In this document: positions 43,167 to 53,001 of the stretch, piece after piece
Position numbering within the stretch: the first letter of the stretch is position 1
Layout of the letters: each line of letters starts with the position of its first letter
Assembly (NCBI GenBank): GCA_964503895.1
Contig: CAZDCF010000002.1
Span: 1 to 64,000, forward strand
Direction of reading: 5' to 3'
DNA length: 64,000 nucleotides
Origin: Nitronereus sp964503895
GTDB lineage: Bacteria > Nitrospirota > Nitrospiria > Nitrospirales > UBA8639
The notes under the pieces: model-generated
Databases searched by the model: none
Told to the model about the DNA's origin: nothing
The model's input: the letters and a program-made list of their open reading frames with translations, nothing else
Program-made: the position numbers and the translations under genes

Positions 43167-44237
43167 ATGAGTGAGCGTAATGGTGAAAATGAAGGAAAAA
43201 AGAAAGCATTAGAACTCGCGGTCACCCAAATCGAAAAGCAATTCGGAAAAGGTTCGATCATGAAGTTAGGGACCGGGGAAGCGTTAGATGATGTTCAGGC
43301 CATTTCAACTGGCTCACTTTCGCTGGATCTGGCCTTGGGTGTTGGCGGATTACCGAGAGGTCGGGTTGTTGAAATATTTGGCCCTGAGTCTTCGGGAAAA
43401 ACTACCCTATGTCTTCATGCCATTGCCGAAGCACAAAAAGCAGGAGGAACAGCTGCATTTGTGGATGCGGAGCATGCGCTCGATACCAACTATGCCAAAA
43501 AACTTGGTGTCAAAACAGATGATTTGTTAGTGGCCCAGCCGGACACTGGAGAACAAGCGTTAGAAATTACCGAGACCCTTGTTCGAAGCGGAGCTATTGA
43601 CCTAGTTGTTGTCGATTCCGTGGCGGCCTTAGTCCCTCGTGCCGAAATTGAGGGGGAAATGGGCGATTCGCACATGGGACTCCAAGCGCGGTTAATGTCC
43701 CAAGCCCTTCGGAAACTAACTGGTGCGATATCCAAATCTCTGACTACAGTCATTTTTATCAACCAAATTCGTATGAAGATTGGAGTCATGTTTGGAAACC
43801 CAGAGACCACCACTGGGGGCAATGCCTTAAAATTTTATTCCTCAGTGCGCTTAGATATTCGTCGAATAGAATCTATTAAGGACGGCCAAGAGGTTATTGG
43901 AAGCCGAGTGCGCGTGAAAGTGGTCAAAAACAAGACTGCGCCACCCTTTAAGCAGGCTGAGTTCGACATTATGTTTGCCGAGGGTGTGTCAAAGGTTGGT
44001 GAATTAGTCGATATGGGAGTGGAGAAGAAAATCGTCGATAAAGCTGGGGCTTGGTACTCGTACAACGAAGAACGACTGGGCCAAGGCCGAGAAGCTGTGA
44101 AAAATTTCTTGAAGACTAACCCCGATATTGCCGAAAAAGTTGAACAAAAGATTCGCGAAAAAGCCGGTCTCCTTAGGCATGCTGTGGAGTCCACTGCCGA
44201 GCCAGTTGCAACCGGAAAAAAGTTAGGAAAGGCATGA
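43167..44237 (+). CDS. recA: Recombinase A
   Basis: The 356-residue protein has the Walker A loop GPESSGKTT (72-80), VDAEHALD, VVDSVAALVPRAEIEGEMGDSHMG, and the DNA-binding INQIRMKIGVMFGNPETTTGG. It drives homologous recombination and activates SOS repression release. GGAGG precedes the ATG. Its stop overlaps the next gene by ATGA. Confidence 0.98.
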   Translation: MSERNGENEGKKKALELAVTQIEKQFGKGSIMKLGTGEALDDVQAISTGSLSLDLALGVGGLPRGRVVEIFGPESSGKTTLCLHAIAEAQKAGGTAAFVDAEHALDTNYAKKLGVKTDDLLVAQPDTGEQALEITETLVRSGAIDLVVVDSVAALVPRAEIEGEMGDSHMGLQARLMSQALRKLTGAISKSLTTVIFINQIRMKIGVMFGNPETTTGGNALKFYSSVRLDIRRIESIKDGQEVIGSRVRVKVVKNKTAPPFKQAEFDIMFAEGVSKVGELVDMGVEKKIVDKAGAWYSYNEERLGQGREAVKNFLKTNPDIAEKVEQKIREKAGLLRHAVESTAEPVATGKKLGKA

Positions 44238-44689
44238 GCACCGAAATCATTGACCGACTTCAGGATGATATCAAGGTTACAATGAAAGCCCGGGAGAGTG
44301 AAAAACTCGAGGCACTGCGTTTTCTGTATTCTGAAATCAAGAACGTTGGTATAAACGAAGGTCGGGAACTCACTGATGATGATGCCCTAGTAGTCGTTGG
44401 GCGTCTTATAAAGCAGAGGCAGGAGTCTGTTGAGCAGTTTAAAAAAGGGGGGCGTGAGGATCTGGTCGCCCGAGAAGAAATGGGCATCAACCTTTATAGG
44501 GAATATCTTCCTCCACAACTCAGTGTTGATGAGCTTAAAGCTATCGTTGCTGAAGCTGTCGCAGAAACCAGTGCTGCAGGCCTAAAAGATATGGGTAAGG
44601 TCATGAAGGTGCTCATGCCTCGCGTCAAAGGGCTTGCCGAGGGCAAAGTCATCAATGAGGTGGTCCGAGAACAATTGCAAGATGTGTAA
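44234..44689 (+). CDS. yqeY: GatB/YqeY domain protein
   Basis: The 151-residue protein matches the YqeY family (IDRLQDDIKVTMKARESEKLEALRFLYSEIKN, LPPQLSVDELKAIV, DMGKVMKVLMPRVKGLAEG), which resembles the tRNA-binding tail of GatB. It may assist tRNA-linked amidation. The 4-base overlap with recA implies coupling. Confidence 0.93.
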   Translation: MSTEIIDRLQDDIKVTMKARESEKLEALRFLYSEIKNVGINEGRELTDDDALVVVGRLIKQRQESVEQFKKGGREDLVAREEMGINLYREYLPPQLSVDELKAIVAEAVAETSAAGLKDMGKVMKVLMPRVKGLAEGKVINEVVREQLQDV

Positions 44690-44716
44690 ATGGTAAGTAT
44701 TGGTTAAATAATATCT

Positions 44717-44754
44717 CGATTCCTAACCATCATTCTCAACACTTATAGGAATCG
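44717..44754. terminator. 9-bp inverted repeat after yqeY, possible terminator
   Basis: CGATTCCTA (44717-44725) and TAGGAATCG (44746-44754) are perfect inverted copies with a 20-base loop, 28 bases after yqeY. The following ATCTTAGTTTTG has only a short T-run. It may end the recA transcript or belong to an alaS leader. Confidence 0.35.
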
Positions 44755-44908
44755 ATCTTAGTTTTGTCTCGGGATGATAAATAACGTAGCCCGATCCCCG
44801 TAAAAATTGTGCGTATAGCTATGAGTCTTTCGGGGTTATATGGAGCTATTTGTCCGAACTTGTAATGAGAAGAAACAAGGTGTTCTCTCATAAAATTGTT
44901 AATCAAGG

Positions 44909-47563
44909 ATGAACTTTCCCATGGCGATGAGTACCAGTGAGTTACGTCAATCATTCCTCGATTATTTCTCGGGATATGATCACGCCGTGGTGCCGAGTGC
45001 ACCGCTAATTCCTCAAGCCGATCCTACACTCCTATTTGCCAATGCGGGGATGAACCAGTTTAAGCGTGTATTTCTTGGTGAGGAAAAGCGGTCCTATAAG
45101 CGCGCGGCTTCTGTACAAAAGTGCATGCGGGCGGGCGGGAAGCACAATGACCTAGAAAATGTCGGCTATACCCAGCGGCATCATACTTTCTTTGAGATGT
45201 TGGGCAATTTTTCTTTCGGGGACTATTTCAAGGACGATGCGATTTTTTATGGCTGGGACTATCTGACCAAGACAATTGGATTGCCTGCTGAGCAACTGTG
45301 GGTGACGATTTTTCAAGATGATGACGAGGCCTTTGAAATTTGGGAGAAAAAAATCAAGGTCCCGAAAGAACGGATTGTTCGGTTGGGACACAAGGATAAT
45401 TTTTGGCAAATGGGGGACACTGGCCCCTGTGGCCCATGTTCGGAAATCCATATTGACCAAGGCAAAAAACTTGGGTGTGGGCGACCTGAATGCGCAATTG
45501 GCTGTGACTGCGATCGATATCTGGAAATTTGGAACCTTGTATTCATGCAGTTTGATCGTGATGCAAGAGGCGTGCTGCATCCATTGCCTAAACCCAGCAT
45601 TGATACGGGCATGGGCCTTGAACGATTGGCTGCTGTTGTACAAAAGGTTTCAAGTAACTATGACAGTGATTTGTTCTCCCCCCTACTCTTAGCCATTGCT
45701 GATCGAACCGGTCATATCTATGGAAAAGATGCAGTTTCCGACCGGTCAATGCGCGTGATTGCTGATCACTTGAGGGCTATCACGTTTATGATTGCCGATG
45801 GAATTCTTCCTTCTAATGAGGGCCGAGGTTATGTGCTACGTCGTATTCTCAGAAGAGCGTCACGCCATGGAAGATTGCTAGACATCAAAGAACCCTTCCT
45901 CCATGAATTAACTGGTGTGGTGGTAGACCAGATGAAAGTTGTCTATGGTGAATTGAGCCAAGCAGCGGATGTGGTTCGCGAGGCAGTGGAAGGGGAGGAA
46001 GAACGCTTTATTGGGACCCTAGATCAAGGTCTACCAATTCTAAGTTCCATGGTGGATGAAGCCAAAGCCGAACTCCGCAGTTCACTTGATGGCCAAAGTG
46101 TGTTCAAGCTTTATGACACTTATGGTTTTCCCTTGGATTTGATCGAAGAAGCTGCCCGTGAGCAAGGGCTAGTAACGGACCTTGAAGGTTTTCAAAGAGC
46201 TTTGGATGCACAACGGGATCGGGCGCGCAAATCTGCTTCTTTTGCCATGGAGGGGGAAAAACCAGTTATCACTGAGTTGACCCAGGAAATTGCCCCTACT
46301 GAATTTTTAGGCTATCAGGCGTTGGAATCAGATAGTGTGATTCAAGCTATTTTGAAAAACGATCAGTTAGCGGAAGAAGCCGTGGAGGGTGAAGAGGTCG
46401 AGTTGGTTTTGAATGCCACACCATTTTACCCAGAAGGTGGGGGACAGGTTGGCGACCAAGGAACCTTGGTGGGGGCTGATGGCCGAATTCAAGTTTGTGA
46501 TGCGACTAAGGTGGGTGGCACCCTGTTTCTCCACAAGGGAAGGGTTGTGGCTGGGAGAGTACGAAAAGGTGAGCATGTAGCCGCAACGGTCAATGGAGTC
46601 ACTCGTCATGATTCTGCTCGCAATCATACTGCGACGCATCTTGTCCATGCCGCGCTACGTGAGATTCTTGGCCCGCATGTGAAGCAATATGGATCACTTG
46701 TTGCTCCGAATCGATTGCGATTTGATTTTTCTCACTTTAAACCACTCGGTATTCGGGATATTGAGGAAATTGAATCTTTGGTGAATCAGCAAGTACGTGA
46801 GAATATGAACGTCCAGACTAATGAGATGGGTATTCAAGAAGCCATGAATGCTGGAGCATTGGCTTTCTTTGGAGATAAGTACGGGGAAAACGTACGTGTA
46901 GTTGGAATCGGGGAGTTCAGTCAAGAACTTTGCGGGGGGACTCATTGCCAAGCAACAGGCGAAATCGGAACGTTTCGAATTATATCCGAAGGTGGTGTGG
47001 CAGCTGGAGTGCGGCGCATTGAAGCGCTAACTGGCGTCGGAGCACTTGATTATTGCAAGAAGGTGGAGTCTGACGTTCGAGAACTCGCAGATTTATTAAA
47101 AGCTAGTGCTGCGGAAGTTGTGCCTAAAGCGAGAAAATTAGTTTCGTTATTAAAAGATAGGGAGCGTGAGTTAGAACAACTTAAACTCAAAATGATGGAT
47201 CAAAGCACTGATAACGCGGAGGCCGATATTCGGGAAATCAAAGGTGTGAAAGTTTACGTACAGTGCGCAGAGAGTTTGTCCATGGAAGAGTTACGTTTGT
47301 TTTCGGATAAAGTCCGTAATAAAGTTGCCCAAGGAGTCATTGCTTTGGGTTCGGCAGTAGATGACAAAGTATCTCTCCTGGTTATCGTCTCTAAAGACAT
47401 TTCCAAAAAACTCAAAGCCGGTGATCTTATCAAAGAAATGGCCAAAGAGGTAGACGGCTCAGGTGGTGGCCGTCCCGAAATGGCTCAAGCTGGAGGAAAA
47501 AATCCTGCCGGTTTAAATAAGGCTTTAAATAAAGTTTTCACTATTATTGAAGCAAAACTTTAA
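44909..47563 (+). CDS. alaS: Alanyl-tRNA synthetase
   Basis: The 884-residue enzyme has the class II catalytic part (SFLDYFSGYDHAVVPSAPLIPQ, GGKHNDLENVGYTQRHHTFFEMLGNFSFGDYF). The editing domain has HTATH (His573, His577) and CGGTH (Cys675 to His679). The C-terminal C-Ala domain ends in GGGRPEMAQAGG. It charges tRNA-Ala and clears mis-charged Ser and Gly. Met codons at 44909, 44921 and 44927 are all possible starts. Confidence 0.97.
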   Translation: MNFPMAMSTSELRQSFLDYFSGYDHAVVPSAPLIPQADPTLLFANAGMNQFKRVFLGEEKRSYKRAASVQKCMRAGGKHNDLENVGYTQRHHTFFEMLGNFSFGDYFKDDAIFYGWDYLTKTIGLPAEQLWVTIFQDDDEAFEIWEKKIKVPKERIVRLGHKDNFWQMGDTGPCGPCSEIHIDQGKKLGCGRPECAIGCDCDRYLEIWNLVFMQFDRDARGVLHPLPKPSIDTGMGLERLAAVVQKVSSNYDSDLFSPLLLAIADRTGHIYGKDAVSDRSMRVIADHLRAITFMIADGILPSNEGRGYVLRRILRRASRHGRLLDIKEPFLHELTGVVVDQMKVVYGELSQAADVVREAVEGEEERFIGTLDQGLPILSSMVDEAKAELRSSLDGQSVFKLYDTYGFPLDLIEEAAREQGLVTDLEGFQRALDAQRDRARKSASFAMEGEKPVITELTQEIAPTEFLGYQALESDSVIQAILKNDQLAEEAVEGEEVELVLNATPFYPEGGGQVGDQGTLVGADGRIQVCDATKVGGTLFLHKGRVVAGRVRKGEHVAATVNGVTRHDSARNHTATHLVHAALREILGPHVKQYGSLVAPNRLRFDFSHFKPLGIRDIEEIESLVNQQVRENMNVQTNEMGIQEAMNAGALAFFGDKYGENVRVVGIGEFSQELCGGTHCQATGEIGTFRIISEGGVAAGVRRIEALTGVGALDYCKKVESDVRELADLLKASAAEVVPKARKLVSLLKDRERELEQLKLKMMDQSTDNAEADIREIKGVKVYVQCAESLSMEELRLFSDKVRNKVAQGVIALGSAVDDKVSLLVIVSKDISKKLKAGDLIKEMAKEVDGSGGGRPEMAQAGGKNPAGLNKALNKVFTIIEAKL

Positions 47564-47668
47564 AATAAGTGGATTTGTTTTGAGACGCAGGGTGCATTTA
47601 TGAAAATAATTTTCTTTTGATCACGCGTACTATTGACTGCTCTCATAATCTTTTTTACCTATTTTTGT

Positions 47669-47692
47669 AGTGACACCTGGAATCGAACCGGG
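47669..47692 (-). other. T-arm-like tRNA 3' end relic
   Basis: On the minus strand CCCGG-TTCGATT-CCAGG (47692-47676) has a canonical T-loop with one stem mismatch, followed by a seven-base acceptor-like stretch. There is no matching 5' acceptor, no anticodon arm and no CCA. It looks like a decayed tRNA end or a chance match. Confidence 0.25.
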
Positions 47693-47742
47693 AAATCTTG
47701 CGTCATTGTTTTTTGAGATCATTTTATTGGAGTGTTGGAGAA

Positions 47743-48750
47743 ATGCGTGGTCAGATATTTAAATTGTTTACTAGTTTATTTTTTCTCGTGTTTATCGGAG
47801 GGCTTGCCTTCCTTTCTCAACTTCAACCGTTTGGAAACCCTTCTCAGCGGCAGGTTCTAAGGATTCCGGTCGGCTCTTCTTTTTCGGATGCGGCTAGACT
47901 TTTGCATCAACGAAATTTAATAAAAAATGATTGGGCATTTGAATGGATGGGACGTCTTTTAGGCGCAGACCGGAGCATTATTCCTGGGGAATATGAATTT
48001 ACTGGTGGAATGGCTCCTGTCGATGTTTTAGACAAAATCACCAAGGGTGAAATAGTACAGTATGCAGTCACCATTCCGGAAGGGTATTCGATTGAGCAAA
48101 TCGCAGATATTCTTCAAGAAAAGGGATTAGTCAACAAAGACGAGTTCATTCAATTGACTCAAGATCCGAAGTTTCTTGCCAGACTCAATTTTCAGGCAGA
48201 TGACTTAGAGGGCTACCTTTTTCCGGATACCTACCATTTTACCCAACAAGTGGAACCCGAGGTTATGGTTAAGATCATGCTAGAACAGTTTAAGCAAGTA
48301 TGGACCGAGCAACTTCAGGCGCGAGCTGCGGAACTGGACATGTCTGTTCATCAGATTATGACCTTAGCTTCAGTGATTGAAAAAGAAACTGGCGATCCCC
48401 AAGAACGCGGTCTTATCTCAGGGGTTTTCCATAATCGCCTCCGAAAAAAGATACCCCTTCAAAGTGATCCCACAGTTATTTATGGACTGGCTCATTTTGA
48501 CGGAAATTTAAGTAAAGAAGACTTGACTGTAGATAGTCCATATAATACCTATCGTTTCCGAGGGTTGCCTCCAGGACCTATTGCAAGTCCAGGGGAGGCA
48601 TCTATCCGAGCCGCCTTGTATCCCATTCCAACCAACTATCTGTATTTTGTCTCTCGCAATGATGGAAGCCACCAGTTTTCTATTACATTGGCTGAGCATA
48701 ATTTGGCTGTCAAAAAATATCAATTGCAACGGCGTCGACGTTCCTCGTAA
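47743..48750 (+). CDS. mltG: Endolytic transglycosylase MltG
   Basis: The ATG at 47743 with a TTGGAG site is preferred over a TTG at 47698, giving 335 residues. An N-terminal membrane anchor (IFKLFTSLFFLVFIGGLAFL) is followed by a LysM-like part (TIPEGYSIEQIADIL) and the YceG catalytic domain with MTLASVIEKETGDPQERGLISGVFHNRL. It also has LQSDPTVIYGL and SPYNTYRFRGLPPGPIASPG. It cleaves nascent glycan strands and sets their length. Confidence 0.93.
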   Translation: MRGQIFKLFTSLFFLVFIGGLAFLSQLQPFGNPSQRQVLRIPVGSSFSDAARLLHQRNLIKNDWAFEWMGRLLGADRSIIPGEYEFTGGMAPVDVLDKITKGEIVQYAVTIPEGYSIEQIADILQEKGLVNKDEFIQLTQDPKFLARLNFQADDLEGYLFPDTYHFTQQVEPEVMVKIMLEQFKQVWTEQLQARAAELDMSVHQIMTLASVIEKETGDPQERGLISGVFHNRLRKKIPLQSDPTVIYGLAHFDGNLSKEDLTVDSPYNTYRFRGLPPGPIASPGEASIRAALYPIPTNYLYFVSRNDGSHQFSITLAEHNLAVKKYQLQRRRRSS

Positions 48751-48762
48751 ATTTTACAAATT

Positions 48763-49227
48763 ATGTCATTTGAAAATCGTCTTGCCGAACTGGACCTTAC
48801 TTTGCCCACTCCACCCGGGCCAGTAGCGACGTATGTTCCCTTTTCACAAGTGGGCAACTTGCTTTTTCTTAGCGGTGTTGTGCCTAGCCGTGATGGGCAA
48901 ATTATGTTTTGCGGAAAATTAGGGCGAGAACTTTCTAAAGAAGAAGGATATGAAGCGACCAAGCTTACGCTTTTAAATGCCCTTGCCAACATTCGCTTGG
49001 CTTTGGGTACTCTCGATCGTGTGAAGCGTGTTGTGAAAATGACTGGTTATGTTGCATCTCAGGAAGGGTTCGTTGAGCAACCCTTTGTTATTAATGGTGC
49101 CTCTGATTTGCTAGTGAAAATATTCGGAGAAGCTGGCCGGCATGCGCGTGTAGCGGTTGGAGTGGCTGAACTTCCCCTCGGGGTACCTGTGGAGCTTGAA
49201 CTGATTGTTGAAATCTCTCCTTCCTAA
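48763..49227 (+). CDS. RidA family protein
   Basis: The 154-residue protein is a YjgF/RidA-like trimeric enamine/imine deaminase family member. It has GNLLFLSGVVPSRDG, ALANIRLALGTLDRVKRVVKMTGYV, and ARVAVGVAELPLGVPVELEL, which holds the conserved substrate-binding Arg. It is longer than core RidA and fits the group with an N-terminal extension (NRLAELDLTLPTPPGP). It follows mltG by 12 bases. Confidence 0.88.
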   Translation: MSFENRLAELDLTLPTPPGPVATYVPFSQVGNLLFLSGVVPSRDGQIMFCGKLGRELSKEEGYEATKLTLLNALANIRLALGTLDRVKRVVKMTGYVASQEGFVEQPFVINGASDLLVKIFGEAGRHARVAVGVAELPLGVPVELELIVEISPS

Positions 49228-50131
49228 ATTCATTCACAAGCCAACCGTAGCGGTTTTATCAGGGTTTCTGCTATGGAGTGGCGGTCTGTCAGGAGTTTTG
49301 GCTGATGTTCACCATTTAGCTGATGCTCAAACTTTCTTAAAAGTTCAAGAGGCTCAAACCGTATTCGTGGACGCCCACATCTCTACGTGGAAACCTAGGG
49401 GAGTCATGTTTTGGGATGTTGAAGGATCCTTAATGATCAAGCTGGCAGAAGTAGGCTTCATCGTAGTTCGAGAAAAATCTGAACCTCACGAATTAACCTT
49501 AACAGTAGATTACCAGGAAAGACGAGGCCAAGCCTTTGCGGTCAATCGATATGGTACGATAATGGAGGGAACCTTTCAGGTTGTTCACGAAGCCGAAGGC
49601 CCACTATTTGCCGTCCACATCGTGGAAAATTCTGAACCTTCAGTTATGGGGACACCTCCCTATCTTGACGTCCTTCATAACTTTTTATCTAATCCGTACT
49701 ATCATTTCTTGGGTGAAATTGTTCGGGGTGAAATTCAAGGTTCCCAAGATCCTCATAGAATTTTTATTAATTCTTTACACGCGGATGTTGTTAAATTGCA
49801 GAATGCCGATAAAGTTGATCCAGTCTTAGGAGATGCAGGCCGGTTTCTCCACTCTATGGCCATAGATAAGAGTCTTTATGCTCCAGTCGCTGTGCTGCGG
49901 ACCCTTGAGGAATTAGTCAATGTTCGTGATGCCCGGCTTGTTCGAATCTTGAAGGATATGCTTCACTATCCAGACCTCTATGTCCAAGTTCGGAGCGTTG
50001 AGGCTTTTGGGGACTTTGGAGTCCAAGAGGCCCTTCCTTTTCTCAAAGAACTCCGCACCAAGAAACTACCCGTTGAAGTTCAATCGGCAATTCAGAAAAC
50101 TATAATATTGCTTGGCTCTTTGCCAGACTAA
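49205..50131 (+). CDS. Exported hypothetical protein with C-terminal HEAT-like repeat
   Basis: The frame opens at TTG 49205, overlapping ridA by 23 bases. A signal peptide (VAVLSGFLLWSGGLSGVLAD) leads into a domain with VFVDAHISTWKPRGVMFWDVEGSLMIKL, similar in feel to small curli- or lipoprotein-like beta folds. The last 80 residues have ARLVRILKDMLHYPDLYVQVRSVEAFGDFG, a HEAT-like repeat. No family is named. Coupling to ridA by overlap is likely positional. Confidence 0.65.
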   Translation: MLKSLLPKFIHKPTVAVLSGFLLWSGGLSGVLADVHHLADAQTFLKVQEAQTVFVDAHISTWKPRGVMFWDVEGSLMIKLAEVGFIVVREKSEPHELTLTVDYQERRGQAFAVNRYGTIMEGTFQVVHEAEGPLFAVHIVENSEPSVMGTPPYLDVLHNFLSNPYYHFLGEIVRGEIQGSQDPHRIFINSLHADVVKLQNADKVDPVLGDAGRFLHSMAIDKSLYAPVAVLRTLEELVNVRDARLVRILKDMLHYPDLYVQVRSVEAFGDFGVQEALPFLKELRTKKLPVEVQSAIQKTIILLGSLPD

Positions 50132-50293
50132 TCCACATATTTCCTTGATTTGACAATAAAAAAAACACGTTGTTAAAGTGAATTCATAGTTTTCTTTGCG
50201 AGACCATCGTCCATCGGTAAGGTCCAATTTTGTTTTTCCAACTTGAAGATACAAATGTTGGGCTTGGGTAATCTCAGAAAGGCTGTTCTGCAC

Positions 50294-51991
50294 ATGAAAA
50301 AGCTATCTTATATGACCATAACATTAGCTCTTTTATTGGGTGTTGCTTCTCCCACTTACGCTGAGCTTTTTCCTGATTCTGGACCTCCAGGAACTACGGT
50401 AACTATTGGAGGGAATGATTTTGGAAAATTTGTATCCACCGCTGAAAATCGAGTGGAATTTAACGGGATCCCGGCCTTGGTTCAACTCTGGGAAAAAGAC
50501 TTGATCATGGTAAAAGTACCCCTGAACGCTAAAACTGGCCCAGTAATCGTTGTCGGAGGTGCAATAAAAAATTCCATGGGAGTATTTTCTGTTCGACAAG
50601 TCAAAATTACGGATATTAGTCCTGCCGAAGCTGAGCCTGGGTCAGTTTTAACCATTGAAGGGGAAAATTTTGGGAACACTGCTGGGTCGCGTGATCCCAA
50701 TACGATGTTTGGGGTTAACCGAGTCATCATCAACGGAGTCAAGGCTCAAGTTCGTAAGTGGCGTTCTAATAAGCTAGAAGTAACGATTCCCACCAACTCT
50801 ACATCGGGTGATGTTGTTATACAGCTGGCTTCTTCCGATCCTTTGCCAGATGGATCTTGTTGTGCGCCTGTTCAGTACGTTGAAAGTAATCGAGTGCCTG
50901 TAACTTTAATTCCCCCTATTTCCTTTTCTCCTGTTAAAGGTCCCATCGGCAGTAAAGTGGTCTTAAGTGGTCAAAATTTTGGAAAAACCAAAGCTGCTAA
51001 TGCGCAAGTGCTATTTAATGGCAAGCCGGCAACTGTTGCCCAATGGTCTGTGAGAACCATTGTGGTTCATGTTCCATTGAATGCTACTAGTGGGCCAGTG
51101 ACGTTGGAAGGAAACTCCAAAAAACGGTCCCTTGGAAATTTTGATGTGGTAGAGTCAAAGGCAGCCCAAGTAACCCCCCAAGAAGGGCCTGTTGGAACTT
51201 TGTTGAGAATAAAAGGTGAAAATTTTGGCGTTTATGCGGAATCAGGATCTACGGCCTATGCATTTGATTTTGATCCAGGCCAAAACAGCGTCGAATTTGG
51301 TGGTGTTCCTGGGGTTATTCACCGGTGGAATGATACTGAAATTAATGTCTGGGTACCTTTTAGTGCCAAAAGTGGGCCGATTATTATCAAGCGTGGAGGT
51401 ACCATACCCAAATCTGATGGAACCTGTTGTGCTGAAAAAGGTTCTGTTCGCCTTCAGGCGAGTAATTTTACCGTTAAGCAACCTACAGTTACTTCCTATT
51501 CGCCAAACGAAGCTGGGTTAGATGAAATTGTGACCATTAGAGGTAATGGGTTCGGTGAATTTTTAAAACTTGCTGAACATTCACGCATTGGCTTGCATCA
51601 TCAAGCTCACAATTGGAAGAACTATGAGTTAGGCTCTGATGTGTCACGGAGCGAAGTTATAATCAATGGAATCGCGGCGTTAGTGGTTTCCTGGAAAGAT
51701 GATGAAATTAAAATTCGAGTGCCGCGTCGGCATGTCTTTGGCTTCGGGTATCCCGGGGGTTTTCATGAGGATCCCACCGAAGGCGAAATTGTTGTGCGAA
51801 GAGGTTCGTGGGATCTCAAAGAAGACGGGACGTGCTGTCAGCCTAAAAAATGGGTTAGCGCGTTAGCGGGAAAATTCACTATTCTCCGTCGGGGCTTGCC
51901 TCATAAAGAATTTTTCTATGATTATACGTCTTTCCCTGAATATGATTATACTCCCCCTGAAAAGTTGGAATCGAATGGCTCCAAGAATTAA
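50294..51991 (+). CDS. Exported IPT/TIG-repeat protein
   Basis: The ATG at 50294 gives a signal peptide (SYMTITLALLLGVASPTYAE). Five TIG-type immunoglobulin-like units follow, each opening with a P-x-x-G...V-x-I-x-G-x-x-F-G pattern, such as FPDSGPPGTTVTIGGNDFG and FSPVKGPIGSKVVLSGQNFG. Three DG[ST]CC insertions occur at Cys189-190, Cys378-379 and Cys514-515. A TTG at 50243 would add 17 residues. It is probably a surface or periplasmic structural protein. Confidence 0.8.
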   Translation: MKKLSYMTITLALLLGVASPTYAELFPDSGPPGTTVTIGGNDFGKFVSTAENRVEFNGIPALVQLWEKDLIMVKVPLNAKTGPVIVVGGAIKNSMGVFSVRQVKITDISPAEAEPGSVLTIEGENFGNTAGSRDPNTMFGVNRVIINGVKAQVRKWRSNKLEVTIPTNSTSGDVVIQLASSDPLPDGSCCAPVQYVESNRVPVTLIPPISFSPVKGPIGSKVVLSGQNFGKTKAANAQVLFNGKPATVAQWSVRTIVVHVPLNATSGPVTLEGNSKKRSLGNFDVVESKAAQVTPQEGPVGTLLRIKGENFGVYAESGSTAYAFDFDPGQNSVEFGGVPGVIHRWNDTEINVWVPFSAKSGPIIIKRGGTIPKSDGTCCAEKGSVRLQASNFTVKQPTVTSYSPNEAGLDEIVTIRGNGFGEFLKLAEHSRIGLHHQAHNWKNYELGSDVSRSEVIINGIAALVVSWKDDEIKIRVPRRHVFGFGYPGGFHEDPTEGEIVVRRGSWDLKEDGTCCQPKKWVSALAGKFTILRRGLPHKEFFYDYTSFPEYDYTPPEKLESNGSKN

Positions 51992-52008
51992 TTGCTCGTA
52001 AGTATTCC

Positions 52009-52989
52009 ATGAAATGTAAAAATCGTTTTTGCGTAATATTTATAACAAATTTCGTCGTCCTAGGATTGCTTTTATCCTCAGTGGCCTTTGGGGGAGAAGA
52101 CCAAGCCGTTCTTGTATTACAAAAGAGCGGGACCAAGGTCACGCTTCTCGACACTTTCTTTATTGACACCAAAAATGGTTGGGCTGTTGGCGCAGGGGGG
52201 ACTATGCTGCGCACCAGTGATAGCGGAGCTACCTGGCAGTCCGTGACTCGTCGAACCCCATCATTACTCATGAGCATATTTTTCTCAGGTAAGTCTCATG
52301 GATGGGTAGTCGGCCGTAATGGGACGGTTCTTCATTCATCGGATGGCGGGAAGAAATGGTTGCTTCAAATGAGTGGAACCACTTCTCCCTTATATGGGAT
52401 GTTTTTTCGTGATCAATCGAATGGCTGGATTGTTGGTGCCCGAGGAACCATACTACATACTAAAAATGGTGGCCAATCATGGGATGACCAACAAAGTGGT
52501 ACTTCAGCTGATTTATTTGGAGTCCATTTCCTTGATCAGCAACTAGGGTGGGCGGTTGGAGCTTTGGGGGTCATTCTGGTCACGACGGATGGCGGACAGC
52601 ACTGGGGGCAACAAACAACCAATAGTTCCCAGACCTTTTTCGATATTCAATTTTTGGACAAACAAGTTGGATGGGTTGTTGGAACCCAAGGGGCGATCTT
52701 TCAAACCGTGACAGGTGGTCAAGAATGGCTTGATAAAACTTTACCTTGTGGATCGCCTTGTATTCGTCCTCCCGATTTTCTAAAAATTCGATTTACTGGA
52801 TTTCTTGAAGGATGGATTATTGGTGAACGGGGTGCTTTCCTACTGACAAAAGATGCAGGCTTTAATTGGAATGAATCCGAACTTCCTGAGCCATACTCAT
52901 TGTATGGCTTAACCTTTCCAGAATCCCACACCGGTTGGGCTGTGGGTCATCAAGGCGTCATCCTCAAGATTTCTGCTCCCAGTTCATAA
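52009..52989 (+). CDS. Exported Ycf48-like beta-propeller protein
   Basis: The 326-residue protein has a signal peptide (FVVLGLLLSSVAFGG) and seven GWxxGxxG units (for example NGWAVGAGGTMLRTSDSGATW and HGWVVGRNGTVLHSSDGGKKW). These form a BNR/Ycf48-like propeller. Ycf48 itself assists photosystem II assembly. In non-phototrophs the fold is a general exported scaffold. It starts 17 bases after the TIG gene and likely shares its transcript. Confidence 0.85.
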   Translation: MKCKNRFCVIFITNFVVLGLLLSSVAFGGEDQAVLVLQKSGTKVTLLDTFFIDTKNGWAVGAGGTMLRTSDSGATWQSVTRRTPSLLMSIFFSGKSHGWVVGRNGTVLHSSDGGKKWLLQMSGTTSPLYGMFFRDQSNGWIVGARGTILHTKNGGQSWDDQQSGTSADLFGVHFLDQQLGWAVGALGVILVTTDGGQHWGQQTTNSSQTFFDIQFLDKQVGWVVGTQGAIFQTVTGGQEWLDKTLPCGSPCIRPPDFLKIRFTGFLEGWIIGERGAFLLTKDAGFNWNESELPEPYSLYGLTFPESHTGWAVGHQGVILKISAPSS

Positions 52990-53001
52990 GCAGGGGAGGA
53001 T

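Noticed and set aside
44690..44908. T-box leader for alaS
   Set aside because: No T-box core sequence (TGGNACCGCG-like) is present. Only a simple inverted repeat is visible.
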